The notes beneath the pieces are model-generated. The model was not told where the DNA came from. It saw nothing but the letters and a program-made list of their open reading frames with translations, and ran no database searches. 64,000 nt of DNA from assembly GCA_004212075.1 (NCBI GenBank), contig RXIF01000002.1, forward strand, positions 124,001 to 188,000, written 5' to 3'. Shown in pieces: positions 35,529 to 44,566 of the stretch (positions are counted from its first letter, which is position 1; every line of letters begins with the position of its first letter). The translations under genes and the position numbers were made by a program. This stretch comes from Candidatus Methanoliparum thermophilum (GTDB lineage Archaea > Halobacteriota > Methanoliparia > Methanoliparales > Methanoliparaceae).

Positions 35529-37570
35529 ATCGCTTAATAATAACCGAGAAGAATAGCACCGCTAAAAGAATCACGGATATATTATCTAACAAAGATTATA
35601 AGACTAGAAGACTCGAAAATATAAATGTCTATTCGTTTTCTACAAAAGAAGGGTATAATGTAGATGTCATAGGTCTTAAAGGTCATATTCTAAGACTAAA
35701 ATTTCCTGATGACAAAAATAATTGGTCGGATATTCCACCAGAAGACCTTTTGTGGTCAGATATAGAAAAAAAGCCTATATCTGAAAAATATATAAAAGCA
35801 TTGCAAAAATTGGGTAAAGATGCCGATGAAGTTATTATTGCTACTGATTACGATAGAGAGGGGGAGTTGATCGGTGTTGAAGCATTAGATGTTATATTAG
35901 ACGTTAATAAAAATATCAGGATCAAAAGAGCAAAATATAGTGCAATAACGGAGGAAGAGATTATAAAAAGCTTCTCCAATCTTTTGGATATGGATTATAA
36001 TCTTGCAAATTCTGCTAATGTGAGAAGTATCATCGATCTGATATGGGGTGCAAGTCTGACCAGATTCTTATCTCTTTCGGCAAAGCGTTTAGGAAACAGT
36101 TATCTATCCGTAGGAAGAGTGCAGACACCAACTTTAGCTTTAATAAAAAGAAAAGATGATGAGATATATAATTTTGTGCCAGAACCATATTTGGAGATAT
36201 ATGCGGAATGCTTAAAAAATGGGGAGAAATTTCTTGCTAAACATAAAAAAAATCGGTTTAAAGATGAGAACGAGGCTAAAAAGATAGAAAAAGTTATAAC
36301 CAAAGTAAAAAAGGGTGTCGTAACAGAGATAGAAAAAAATATTATAAAGACCGATCCGCCGCTTCCTTTTAATACTACATCTTTCTTAAAAGCAGTGTCA
36401 TCAATAGGTTTTACGGTATCAAAAGCAATGGATATTGCAGAAAAACTATACAATCGTGGTTTGATATCCTATCCTCGAACCGATAATACTTCTTATGCTG
36501 GAATAGAGATTGAAAAGATATTAGGGATGTTATCTAAATCAGATGAGTTTTCCAGTTGTGCAAAAGAATTGTTAGATAAAAAAATAGATACTACACTGAT
36601 TAAAAGAGGTAAACAAACGAAAGATCATCCATCTATCCATCCTGTGAGATACGAAAGATTAAAGGATCAAGATTGGAAGATTTACGAGTTGATCACCAGA
36701 AGATTTTTGGCATCTTTATATGACAGATCTACGATGGAGAACACAAAGGTAGAGATAGATATAAATGGGGAAATATTCCGTGCCAACGGATCAAAATTTT
36801 TAGATAAAGGATGGAGATCTGTGTATTATTATAAAAACATACAAGAGGTCGTATTACCAAAATTAATCAAGAAAGACCGTGTTATTGTCTGCAATATCAA
36901 GTTAGAAAAGAAAAAGACAAATCCTCCACACAGGTATAGTCAAGGTAAGCTTATTCAAAAGATGGAGACGTTAGGGTTAGGGACAAAATCGACTAGGCAT
37001 GACATTATAAGAAAACTTTACACGAGGGGTTACGTTTATGACAATCCTCTTAAATCGACGAAAATAGCAAAGACTGTAATAGAAACACTCGAAAAATATG
37101 CTCCAGATATAACAAAGGTAGATATGACGAGTAAACTCGAAGAAGATATGTATTCTATCGCAGAAGGCAAGATCCCAGGAGAAGACGTGATAAACGAGTC
37201 CAGAGATTTGTTATCTGAGATATTCGAAAGATTGAGAGATAATGAGAAGGATATCTCAAAAGAATTGTACGATAAGATAAAAGGAGATAAAATAATAGGA
37301 CGATGCGAGAAGTGTGGTGGTGATTTAGTGATAATAAGATCACGGAGAGGTACGAGGTTTGTCGGTTGTTCAAGATACCCAGTTTGTGATTTTTCTCTGC
37401 CATTGCCTAAAAAAGGACGGTTGGTTATAACAAACGAACTATGCAAAGAACATGGAATAAAACTCTTAAAAGTGCTGTATAATAAAAAAATATGGAATTA
37501 TGGTTGTCCTTATTGTAACTATATAGAATGGATGAATAAGAACGAAGAATATTCTACAAATTTTATTTAA
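35525..37570 (+). CDS. topA: DNA topoisomerase I (type IA)
   Basis: A 681-residue type IA enzyme. A Toprim domain comes first (RLIITEKNSTAKRI, then DYDREGELIGVEA near residue 110). The active-site tyrosine lies in GLISYPRTDNTSYAGIEIEK, and LGLGTKSTRHDIIRKLYTRG is in domain 3. Two C-terminal zinc fingers contain CEKCGG...CSRYPVC and CKEH...CPYC. The start is a TTG that overlaps the gatB stop (TTGA). Confidence 0.95.
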   Translation: MNRLIITEKNSTAKRITDILSNKDYKTRRLENINVYSFSTKEGYNVDVIGLKGHILRLKFPDDKNNWSDIPPEDLLWSDIEKKPISEKYIKALQKLGKDADEVIIATDYDREGELIGVEALDVILDVNKNIRIKRAKYSAITEEEIIKSFSNLLDMDYNLANSANVRSIIDLIWGASLTRFLSLSAKRLGNSYLSVGRVQTPTLALIKRKDDEIYNFVPEPYLEIYAECLKNGEKFLAKHKKNRFKDENEAKKIEKVITKVKKGVVTEIEKNIIKTDPPLPFNTTSFLKAVSSIGFTVSKAMDIAEKLYNRGLISYPRTDNTSYAGIEIEKILGMLSKSDEFSSCAKELLDKKIDTTLIKRGKQTKDHPSIHPVRYERLKDQDWKIYELITRRFLASLYDRSTMENTKVEIDINGEIFRANGSKFLDKGWRSVYYYKNIQEVVLPKLIKKDRVIVCNIKLEKKKTNPPHRYSQGKLIQKMETLGLGTKSTRHDIIRKLYTRGYVYDNPLKSTKIAKTVIETLEKYAPDITKVDMTSKLEEDMYSIAEGKIPGEDVINESRDLLSEIFERLRDNEKDISKELYDKIKGDKIIGRCEKCGGDLVIIRSRRGTRFVGCSRYPVCDFSLPLPKKGRLVITNELCKEHGIKLLKVLYNKKIWNYGCPYCNYIEWMNKNEEYSTNFI

Positions 37571-38075
37571 GCAAGTCTAATAGGACTTCGCGTTCTAATA
37601 TAAGTCTTGGAAGCTTTTTCTCTCCGACTGCATCTATCTCTTCATTTGTTATATTATAAAAATCCATCACTTTATTTTTTTTTGATGAATCATACCGAAT
37701 TAAATCCTCGATATCGATCTGCTTGATGGCAAACCTTTCTTTTATATCTTGTTCTAATTTATCTGCATCTTCGTCGCAGATTACAAAGACTGCATAATTC
37801 TCTCCGTCTTTGATTCCCATCTCTATCGCTTTGTCTATGCTTCTTTTACCTGATAAATAAAGCAGAAACTCTATTGAGGGGTCGTTAGATATATTATTAC
37901 CCATATTGAACGATTCTATCGTTTTTCGCACAGCAAGATATATCTGATCGATGCTTATAAGATAACTTGTATCGACCACCTGTAAGATATATGGGTCGCC
38001 TATCTCTTTAAGCTCTTTTATGAAGACATTAACATCTTTAACTACAACTCTTCCACCAAAAATGTTAGTATTCAT
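37563..38075 (-). CDS. cgi121: KEOPS complex subunit Cgi121
   Basis: A 170-residue Cgi121/TPRKB-like protein. The motifs SIEFLLYLSGKRSIDKAIEM and GIKDGENYAVFVICDED are family signatures. KEOPS adds threonylcarbamoyl to A37 of ANN-decoding tRNA; Cgi121 recruits the tRNA. It overlaps the hel308 stop by 11 bases, an arrangement seen in other archaea, and converges on topA with an 8-base overlap. Confidence 0.88.
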   Translation of the reverse strand: MNTNIFGGRVVVKDVNVFIKELKEIGDPYILQVVDTSYLISIDQIYLAVRKTIESFNMGNNISNDPSIEFLLYLSGKRSIDKAIEMGIKDGENYAVFVICDEDADKLEQDIKERFAIKQIDIEDLIRYDSSKKNKVMDFYNITNEEIDAVGEKKLPRLILEREVLLDLLK

Positions 38076-40227
38076 CGTAATCCTCCAACTCTTTTAATAT
38101 GGATGATGCAAGCAAGACATTTATACCTTTTATTTTAGATAGATCTTCGACATTCGCTCTTTTCAGGTCTTCTATAGACCTATACCCTGCATTATACAAC
38201 CTTCTCGCTCGAACTCGTCCTATGTTTTTAAGCCTGACAAGCTCCATCAGTTCCCTTTTTGTCCCTTTACGTACCTGTATAGATAAATTTTTTATATCAT
38301 AATAATAAGGAAAGTTTAAATAATATGCAATGCTATACAACGCTCTTGTAAGCCATTCTGCCGTATCTATAATATTGGCAAGATCACCAGGACCTATATT
38401 ATATTTTTTGCATATAATTTTCTCTCTCTTTTCATCTATCCATTCTTTTATAATCAATGCCGTCTTTAAAGATGATAAAATCCAATCATCTATCTCATCT
38501 TGATCTAAATAATGTAACAATTCTTTATTTGATCTAACGAATTCGTAAAGCTTAATCTCTTCATTCTTTGTAAGATAGATCTTTTGCATATCGGGTGTCA
38601 TGCAGATAATATGAAGATAAGCTAGGTCTTTTTCTACATCTTCAAAATATTCTAAAGATTTTAACCTGTTTACCATTATACTTGCTGACAATGGATCTAT
38701 ATACAACCTTGAAACCAATCTTCCCAGATCAGTTGGATAGAATCTTCTTTCATCATTGCTGTCAAATTCGATGAATCCGTTCTCTTCCAAGAAAAATATG
38801 ATATTTCTAACTACTGAATCTATCTTCCAAAGATCGTTCTGATATGCAAAAAATGTGTTTGATAAAAAATCTAAAACCTCATCGCGGCTCTTGGCAAAAC
38901 TTATTATTGCAGATAGAATATGAGACCTTAAAGTATTCTCCGTACCCAACTTGCTCCATATCTCTTCAGGATCGGCAAATATATAGTTTTCAAATATAAA
39001 ATCAAGCTCGTTTTCACTCTTGCTTATAGCAATAGCCTCTCCAAACGGGTCTAAACCAGGCCTTCCAGCCCGACCAGCCATTTGCTTATAATCCAAGACT
39101 GGAATAGGAACGTTTCCAAAATCGGAGTTGTATCTTCTATAGCTGGATATTATCACTCTCCTTGCTGGTAGGTTCACCCCGGCCGATAATGTGGGTGTAG
39201 CTACTATAACCTTTAATATCCCGTCTTTAAAACCTTCCTCGATTATCTTTCTGTGGCTGTTAGATAGACCAGCATGATGAAATGCAACTCCAGAAGATAC
39301 TATCTTTGATAAAGATAGGCTAATATCTGTATCATCTATCTCTCGAATCTTTTTAGATAGATCTTTTATTCTTTCATCGGTATCGATCAGTCTCTCTGCT
39401 TTCAAATAATCGGATATCTTCTTTGCATACCTTTCAGAATTCTTTCTAGTGTTGGCAAAGACCAAAGATTGCCCGCCATTCTTGATCATGTCCTCTACTA
39501 AAAGAATTACATTATCCATACACCTGTTGTTGTTTATCTTTACTTCTCTATATTTGGATCTGTTATCTTTGAAATAGATGCTTCCATTCAAAAATACGCC
39601 ATTGAAAAGTTTTATTGGTCTCCAATCACTCAAAATAAGCTTAGAATTTAACCAATCTGCAATTTCTTCAGCATTACCTATCGTTGCACTTAATCCTATC
39701 GTCTGAATGTTTTTGTTCAATCTTTTAAGCCTATTAATTATTATCTCCAATGTGGGTCCTCTATTTGGATCGTTGATCAGGTGGATTTCATCTATCACCA
39801 TAACACTTAACTTATCTAACCATTTTGCATTATTTCTCATGAGAGAATCCACTTTTTCAGACGTTGCAACGATTATATCGTTATCTCCAAGATGTTCGTC
39901 GCTTATTTCGTAATCACCAAGTGATAAACCTATACTTAAACCGAATATCTCGAATTTTTTGAACTTTTCATATTTTTCGCTTGCTAATGCTCTTAAAGGA
40001 ACTATATAGATGGCTTTTCCACCATTTTTTATTGAGTTTAACATTGCCAGCTCTGCTATCATCGTCTTACCAGATGCGGTAGGTATCGCTATCACGAGGT
40101 TCTCACCATCAAGGACACCTGCATTTATGGCATCTTCCTGTGGAGGGTAAAGCTCTTTTATTCCGTCATTTATATAAAAATCAATAATCTCATCGGATAA
40201 CTTTTTTCTAAGCGAGTTCAAATCCAT
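38065..40227 (-). CDS. hel308: Ski2-like DNA helicase Hel308
   Basis: A 720-residue superfamily 2 helicase of stalled replication forks. Q motif YPPQEDAI; Walker A AIPTASGKTMIAELAM (about residues 47-62); DEIH box VMVIDEIHLIND; LSATIGNAEEIADWL; motif VI QMAGRAGRPGLDPFGEAI. A winged helix and ratchet follow, and the C-terminal helix-hairpin-helix NIGRVRARRLYNAGYRSIED closes the protein. Normal length and intact. Confidence 0.95.
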   Translation of the reverse strand: MDLNSLRKKLSDEIIDFYINDGIKELYPPQEDAINAGVLDGENLVIAIPTASGKTMIAELAMLNSIKNGGKAIYIVPLRALASEKYEKFKKFEIFGLSIGLSLGDYEISDEHLGDNDIIVATSEKVDSLMRNNAKWLDKLSVMVIDEIHLINDPNRGPTLEIIINRLKRLNKNIQTIGLSATIGNAEEIADWLNSKLILSDWRPIKLFNGVFLNGSIYFKDNRSKYREVKINNNRCMDNVILLVEDMIKNGGQSLVFANTRKNSERYAKKISDYLKAERLIDTDERIKDLSKKIREIDDTDISLSLSKIVSSGVAFHHAGLSNSHRKIIEEGFKDGILKVIVATPTLSAGVNLPARRVIISSYRRYNSDFGNVPIPVLDYKQMAGRAGRPGLDPFGEAIAISKSENELDFIFENYIFADPEEIWSKLGTENTLRSHILSAIISFAKSRDEVLDFLSNTFFAYQNDLWKIDSVVRNIIFFLEENGFIEFDSNDERRFYPTDLGRLVSRLYIDPLSASIMVNRLKSLEYFEDVEKDLAYLHIICMTPDMQKIYLTKNEEIKLYEFVRSNKELLHYLDQDEIDDWILSSLKTALIIKEWIDEKREKIICKKYNIGPGDLANIIDTAEWLTRALYSIAYYLNFPYYYDIKNLSIQVRKGTKRELMELVRLKNIGRVRARRLYNAGYRSIEDLKRANVEDLSKIKGINVLLASSILKELEDYDEY

Positions 40228-40248
40228 AATACAAATGAATATTTGGTT

Positions 40249-41067
40249 TTAACCTGATTTTGGTATAGAGTTCTTGATCAAAAAAACAAAAATAAATGCT
40301 ATAGATAATATAAGAACTATAGTCGCACTAGGGATTAAATCGAGCGCGTATGATATTAACAGACCGATTATCACTAAAATAGCACTTATTATGGACGAAG
40401 ATATCATCAAATTTCGGAGGTTATCAGAAATAAACTGTCTACTTATCAGAAAAGGTATAGTCAATAAAGCCATTAAAAGAATAATACCAACGACCCTTAT
40501 CAAGACAATTATACTCAACGCAATCATAGATAAAAGTAATAGATACAATGCATCTGTCGGAATTCCTATCACGGTAGAGAATTCTTCATCGAAAGATATG
40601 GACAAAAATTCCTTATAAAAAAGATAGACAATAGCAACGATGATCACATCCAATACGAACATCAGGATTAGATCAAAAGAAGTAACGGTAAGAATGCTTC
40701 CAAATAAATAACTGAAAAGGTCTGGAGCGTATCCCTGCTTTAAACTTATAAAGATAAGTCCTAATGCCATACCAACGCTCCATATTATTCCGATTATAGC
40801 ATCTTCATCTATTCTGGTTTTTTTATTTATGATACCAAGACCAATCGCGGATAAAACAGCAAAAGGAATTGCAGTTATCAAAGGATTAACCCCAATCAAA
40901 TACCCCAATCCAACACCACCAAAAGAGGCATGAGATATTCCCCCACTTATAAATACAATCTTTTTTATGACGATATATGTACCAGTAATTCCACAGACTA
41001 CGCTTGCTAGAATCGCAGCAATAAAAGCGTTTCTCATAAATTCGTATTGGAATAGTTCGAGCACCAT
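40249..41067 (-). CDS. Zinc/manganese-type ABC transporter permease
   Basis: A 272-residue ABC-3 family permease with about eight hydrophobic helices. KKIVFISGGISHASFGGVGL is the conserved cytosolic coupling segment. It abuts the ATPase gene with no gap. The metal cannot be assigned from sequence. Confidence 0.88.
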   Translation of the reverse strand: MVLELFQYEFMRNAFIAAILASVVCGITGTYIVIKKIVFISGGISHASFGGVGLGYLIGVNPLITAIPFAVLSAIGLGIINKKTRIDEDAIIGIIWSVGMALGLIFISLKQGYAPDLFSYLFGSILTVTSFDLILMFVLDVIIVAIVYLFYKEFLSISFDEEFSTVIGIPTDALYLLLLSMIALSIIVLIRVVGIILLMALLTIPFLISRQFISDNLRNLMISSSIISAILVIIGLLISYALDLIPSATIVLILSIAFIFVFLIKNSIPKSG

Positions 41068-41823
41068 TTATTTATGTTCTCCTAAAATTCTATATGGGGT
41101 ATCATGGAGTATCAATTCTACTGGTATCCCGTACATTTTCTTTATCTCACTTAACCCTCCCGTTTTAGGACCATGATAGTATAACCTCTGGTTTAGACAG
41201 GCAATCGTATCGATATACGAATAAACGAATCCGATGTCATGGGTTACTATAATGATGGTCATTTTTTCTCTAACCTTTAAAAGAAATTTATAAAAAGAGA
41301 TTTGTGTTTTCACATCTATACTTACCGTCGGTTCGTCGAGTAAAAGTAATTTTGGTTTTCTTGCCAAGGCTCTAGCCAATAATACACGTTGTAGTTCTCC
41401 ACCAGAGAGATTACTGATCTGTCGATCTTTATAATCCAACATACCAACACTCTTTAATACATCGATCACGATATTTTTATCCTCCTTAGAATATCTCTTA
41501 AAACCATTATATCTTGCGGTAAGAACCACGTTAAAGACGTTGATTGGGAAATTTCGGTCAAAAACAGAGTATTGAGGTAAATATCCAATTAAACTTCTTC
41601 CTTCTTTAGGATTTTTTCCAAAAACGTTGATAGTACCTTTATCTGGCTTTATCAATCCAAGTATTACCTTTAAAAGGGTTGTCTTCCCCCCACCGTTTGG
41701 CCCTATGATCATCAGAAAATCGTTCTCTTTAACGGATAGGTTTATCTTATCAAGAACAATGTTATTATTAAAAGATACTTGTATATCCTTTAATTCTAAT
41801 ACGGTCTTTTTTTGATCGTTCAT
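41068..41823 (-). CDS. Zinc/manganese-type ABC transporter ATPase
   Basis: A 251-residue nucleotide-binding subunit. Walker A IIGPNGGGKTTLLKVILGL; signature ISNLSGGELQRVLLARALAR; Walker B KLLLLDEPTVSID; switch histidine in VTHDIGFV. It partners with the permease and the TroA-like binding protein. Confidence 0.92.
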   Translation of the reverse strand: MNDQKKTVLELKDIQVSFNNNIVLDKINLSVKENDFLMIIGPNGGGKTTLLKVILGLIKPDKGTINVFGKNPKEGRSLIGYLPQYSVFDRNFPINVFNVVLTARYNGFKRYSKEDKNIVIDVLKSVGMLDYKDRQISNLSGGELQRVLLARALARKPKLLLLDEPTVSIDVKTQISFYKFLLKVREKMTIIIVTHDIGFVYSYIDTIACLNQRLYYHGPKTGGLSEIKKMYGIPVELILHDTPYRILGEHK

Positions 41824-41829
41824 ATATAT

Positions 41830-42705
41830 CTACTCAAACTCTAGAACAAGCATATCTGACAATTTTATCATGTTTTCTATATAATTTTCCGGAAGCGGAT
41901 CGATATAAACTATCTCACCACCGATCTCTTCCGCTATAGCTTCTGCGTATCTTTTAGGAAACTGAGGCTCTAAAAATATATAAAATATATTTAAATCCCT
42001 TGCAAGATCGACATATCGGCGAGTGCCCTGCGGTGTGGGTTCTTTTCCTTCTGATTCAACTGCAATCTGGACAAGATCGTAATCTTTTGCGAGATATCCA
42101 AAAGATGGGTGGTATGTAAGAAAGGCTCTATTTTCATATCGGCTAAACTTGTTTTTTAGTTCTTTATCCAGACCCATCAATCTTTCGACAAATTTATTTT
42201 TATTTTGTTCGTATAGGTCTTTACTAGCCGGATCTATCTTAATAAGTTCATTATAAAAATTTTCTGTCATCTTTATCGCATTTTGTGGCGATAACCAGAT
42301 ATGTGGGTCGTTGTCTATAATCTCTATACCTTTTGATCCGTCTATAATAACCATATCCGGATTCAAACTTTCTAACTTATCCATCCATGTTCTTTCAAAA
42401 TCTATACCAGATCCTACTTTGAAATAAATTTTTGCGTTGCTAATAGCCCTCATTTGGTTAGGAGACGGTTCGTATGTATGAGGATTGGCACCTGGTGGGG
42501 TCATAACAACTATATCTGCTTTATCTCCCATTATATTCCTTACAAAATCTGCCTGTGGTAGTATGGTTACACATACCACGATCTTATTATTACCTTCGAC
42601 CTTATTTTCGTTCTCTCCACGCATAGATAATATTGATGCTATTATGCAGAGAACCAAGGCTACTATTATACATATTAATAATATTCTTTTATTCTTATCA
42701 ATCAT
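41830..42705 (-). CDS. Zinc/manganese-type ABC substrate-binding protein
   Basis: A 291-residue TroA/ZnuA-family protein. Residues 8-28 form one hydrophobic segment that should anchor it in the membrane or serve as a signal. Likely metal ligands: His in TPPGANPHTYEPSPNQ, His in NDPHIWLSP and His in TYHPSFGYLA; an acidic residue near IVYIDPL may be the fourth. The His-rich loop of true ZnuA is absent, so zinc and manganese are both possible. It overlaps the end of the upstream pantoate gene by 8 bases. Confidence 0.9.
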   Translation of the reverse strand: MIDKNKRILLICIIVALVLCIIASILSMRGENENKVEGNNKIVVCVTILPQADFVRNIMGDKADIVVMTPPGANPHTYEPSPNQMRAISNAKIYFKVGSGIDFERTWMDKLESLNPDMVIIDGSKGIEIIDNDPHIWLSPQNAIKMTENFYNELIKIDPASKDLYEQNKNKFVERLMGLDKELKNKFSRYENRAFLTYHPSFGYLAKDYDLVQIAVESEGKEPTPQGTRRYVDLARDLNIFYIFLEPQFPKRYAEAIAEEIGGEIVYIDPLPENYIENMIKLSDMLVLEFE

Positions 42706-43453
42706 AGTTATTTATAAATTGTTCCAATCTTTCAACAAATATTTTTACCTGGCATCTCAAAATTTCTTTATTATCAAAATTTTTTACTATCTCATCTAAT
42801 TCTTCTCTCTTCATATTCTTCATCTGTTTAGCATAGCTTATCATAGCAGGGATCACATCAAGAACGTTGCCTACAATGGTTATAGACGCCATATTAGCAG
42901 TTCTAGAAAAAGGATTTAGATCTATAGCAATTATCTTTTTACCCATACTGATCAGTTTCTCTGCTCTATCGCCATCCTCTAATGCGACTAAGATAGTATC
43001 CGCTACCTTAATACCTCTCTCGTCTACCAACCCTCTTGCATGCTCTATCTCCTCCAATCTTACAGTTTGATCACCAGCTCCCAATACTACATCTGCTCCA
43101 TTTTTTTTGAGATATTCTACCACGTTTTTCACTCTTTCTTCGCTTCTGTAGAAGAGATTCACCTCTAACGGAGCATTTATCGTGTTGCTTAGTTCTATAA
43201 GTTCTTTAGGCACAATAACAGCGGTATTGCCATTGACCGAGATTACAGGATTCTTTGCTAATAGTAACTGTGCCACAGATACCTCTATAGATCGTATAGA
43301 ATGGATAGATAACCTTTTATTCATCAATATATCAAATATTTCGCCTCTACCCTCCGATAAAAGACCATTTACACTTGTGATCCCTTGTTTTACTCCATTT
43401 ATGATCTTTTCTTTCGTCTTCCTTGTATCCGTTGGATAAGGAATATATATCAT
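42698..43453 (-). CDS. 4-phosphopantoate-beta-alanine ligase (archaeal PPS, DUF137)
   Basis: A 251-residue protein of the archaeal coenzyme A pathway that joins 4-phosphopantoate and beta-alanine using ATP. IYIPYPTDTRKTKEK, GLLSEGRGEIFDIL and VLGAGDQTVRLEEIEHARGL are family motifs; IAIDLNPFSRTANMASITIV is the conserved C-terminal region. The partner pantoate kinase is not in the window. The ATG is directly preceded by a CRISPR-repeat-like AAGGGATTGAAAT, whose AAGGGA could serve as ribosome site. Confidence 0.88.
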   Translation of the reverse strand: MIYIPYPTDTRKTKEKIINGVKQGITSVNGLLSEGRGEIFDILMNKRLSIHSIRSIEVSVAQLLLAKNPVISVNGNTAVIVPKELIELSNTINAPLEVNLFYRSEERVKNVVEYLKKNGADVVLGAGDQTVRLEEIEHARGLVDERGIKVADTILVALEDGDRAEKLISMGKKIIAIDLNPFSRTANMASITIVGNVLDVIPAMISYAKQMKNMKREELDEIVKNFDNKEILRCQVKIFVERLEQFINNYD

Positions 43454-43470
43454 ATTTCAATCCCTTATGG
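43454..43470 (-). repeat. CRISPR-repeat-like half copy before the PPS gene
   Basis: On the minus strand CCATAAGGGATTGAAAT, matching the 3' half of the sequence at 5467-5494. It sits directly upstream of a start codon. A second copy is at 43572-43588, and a degenerate tandem copy (TATAAGGGGTTGAAA) adjoins that one. Confidence 0.4.
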
Positions 43471-43491
43471 GTAATCTCTCGTATTCGGATA

Positions 43492-44478
43492 TTACAAACC
43501 TTGGTTTGTAAACCACGAATCGGAGATTCGTGATAAATCTTCTATTTTTACACCATTTTTCAACCCCTTATATTTCAATCCCTTATAGATAGACGTACGA
43601 ATCAAAGATTCGTTGCTCACAAATCCTTGATTTGTGAACGTATCGATTTCTGATGGGTATAACGATATAAGGCAACCTCCACCGCCAGACCCTGTGATTT
43701 TTGCTCCTAACGCACCAGATTTTAGTGATTCATAAAATAAACTGGACAGCTTTGGAGTGGACACACCCAACGATTCCAACAAACCTTGGTTTATGCTCAT
43801 CAAATGTCCCAATCTTTCTTCATCACAGATCGAAGATTTAAATATACTTACTGCTTCTTCAGTTATCTCTTCGATAGAATCAAAAATTTTGGATACTATT
43901 TTTGGAAACTGTGTTTTTAGCCTAGCAACCTTTTTAACCATCTCTTTTGTAGATGAATTCTCTCCGGAATGTATTATCAAAAAATTCAATCTCGTATCAT
44001 CGATATTCAACCTCTGAAAATGACCATCCTTATAGTAGATAATACCGCCGTACGTAGATACAAAAGGGTCTAATCCAGATGAAAAACCCTGAACGTTACG
44101 CTCAACTTCCCAGCCCATCTTTGCTATATCTTCCTTGTTCAAATCCAATCCTAATAAGGAGGATAATGACTTTATCAAAGCAACGCTCAAAGCTCCCGAA
44201 CTACCAAGACCGCTTCTTATGGGCAATTCGTTCTTTATCTTAATGTCTATCTTTCTATCACAATCAATTCCCATTTCATCTGCTTTTTTTAGCACGATAT
44301 TAATTGATTGCTTTATATATTTGTCATCATAAATTGAAGATTTCGGAGCCGTAAGTTCAGCAAAATTAGTCTCCACATAAATCCGTTTATCTATCGCCAT
44401 AGCTATCGCCGGTTTACCGTACACTACAGCATGTTCTCCAAACAAGATAACTTTCCCCGGTGCAGATGCTATTACCAT
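43492..44478 (-). CDS. mvk: Mevalonate kinase with altered C-terminus
   Basis: A 328-residue GHMP kinase of the mevalonate (isoprenoid) pathway. SAPGKVILFGEHAVVYGKPA (about residues 4-23), IRSGLGSSGALSVALIKSLS with the ATP loop, and AKITGSGGGGCLISLYPSE near 270 are normal. After DTF the next 28 or so residues (NQGFVSNESLIRTS, YKGLKYKGLK) come from a twin-hairpin element plus two CRISPR-like half repeats. NGVKIEDLS, which resembles the family end, follows, and a second element then supplies the stop. The catalytic core is intact; the last strand and helix are changed. Confidence 0.88.
   Translation of the reverse strand: MVIASAPGKVILFGEHAVVYGKPAIAMAIDKRIYVETNFAELTAPKSSIYDDKYIKQSINIVLKKADEMGIDCDRKIDIKIKNELPIRSGLGSSGALSVALIKSLSSLLGLDLNKEDIAKMGWEVERNVQGFSSGLDPFVSTYGGIIYYKDGHFQRLNIDDTRLNFLIIHSGENSSTKEMVKKVARLKTQFPKIVSKIFDSIEEITEEAVSIFKSSICDEERLGHLMSINQGLLESLGVSTPKLSSLFYESLKSGALGAKITGSGGGGCLISLYPSEIDTFTNQGFVSNESLIRTSIYKGLKYKGLKNGVKIEDLSRISDSWFTNQGL
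43494..43533. repeat. Twin-hairpin palindromic element, copy 3
   Basis: Hairpins ACAAACC-TT-GGTTTGT (43494-43509) and CACGAATC-GGA-GATTCGTG (43514-43532). The mvk stop codon lies at its outer end. Stem bases differ from copies 1 and 2 but stay complementary. Confidence 0.7.
43597..43637. repeat. Twin-hairpin palindromic element, copy 2, inside mvk
   Basis: Hairpins ACGAATC-AAA-GATTCGT (43597-43613) and TCACAAATC-CTT-GATTTGTGA (43617-43637) with a TGC linker. The element is read in frame as part of the mevalonate kinase C-terminus without a stop. Confidence 0.75.
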
Positions 44479-44491
44479 AATAAAAATAATA

Positions 44492-44565
44492 TAGCCCGGG
44501 GCGGATTCGAACCGCCGTCGAAAGGTCCAGAGCCTTCCATGATTGACCAGCTACACTACCGGGCT
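44492..44565 (-). tRNA. tRNA-Gln (CTG)
   Basis: The reverse strand folds with acceptor AGCCCGG/CCGGGCT, discriminator A, anticodon stem GAAGG/CCTTT around CTCTGGA (anticodon CTG), and a T arm with GTTCGAATC. No CCA is encoded. It begins one base after the stop of the old-yellow-enzyme gene and precedes mvk. Confidence 0.93.
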
Positions 44566-44566
44566 A

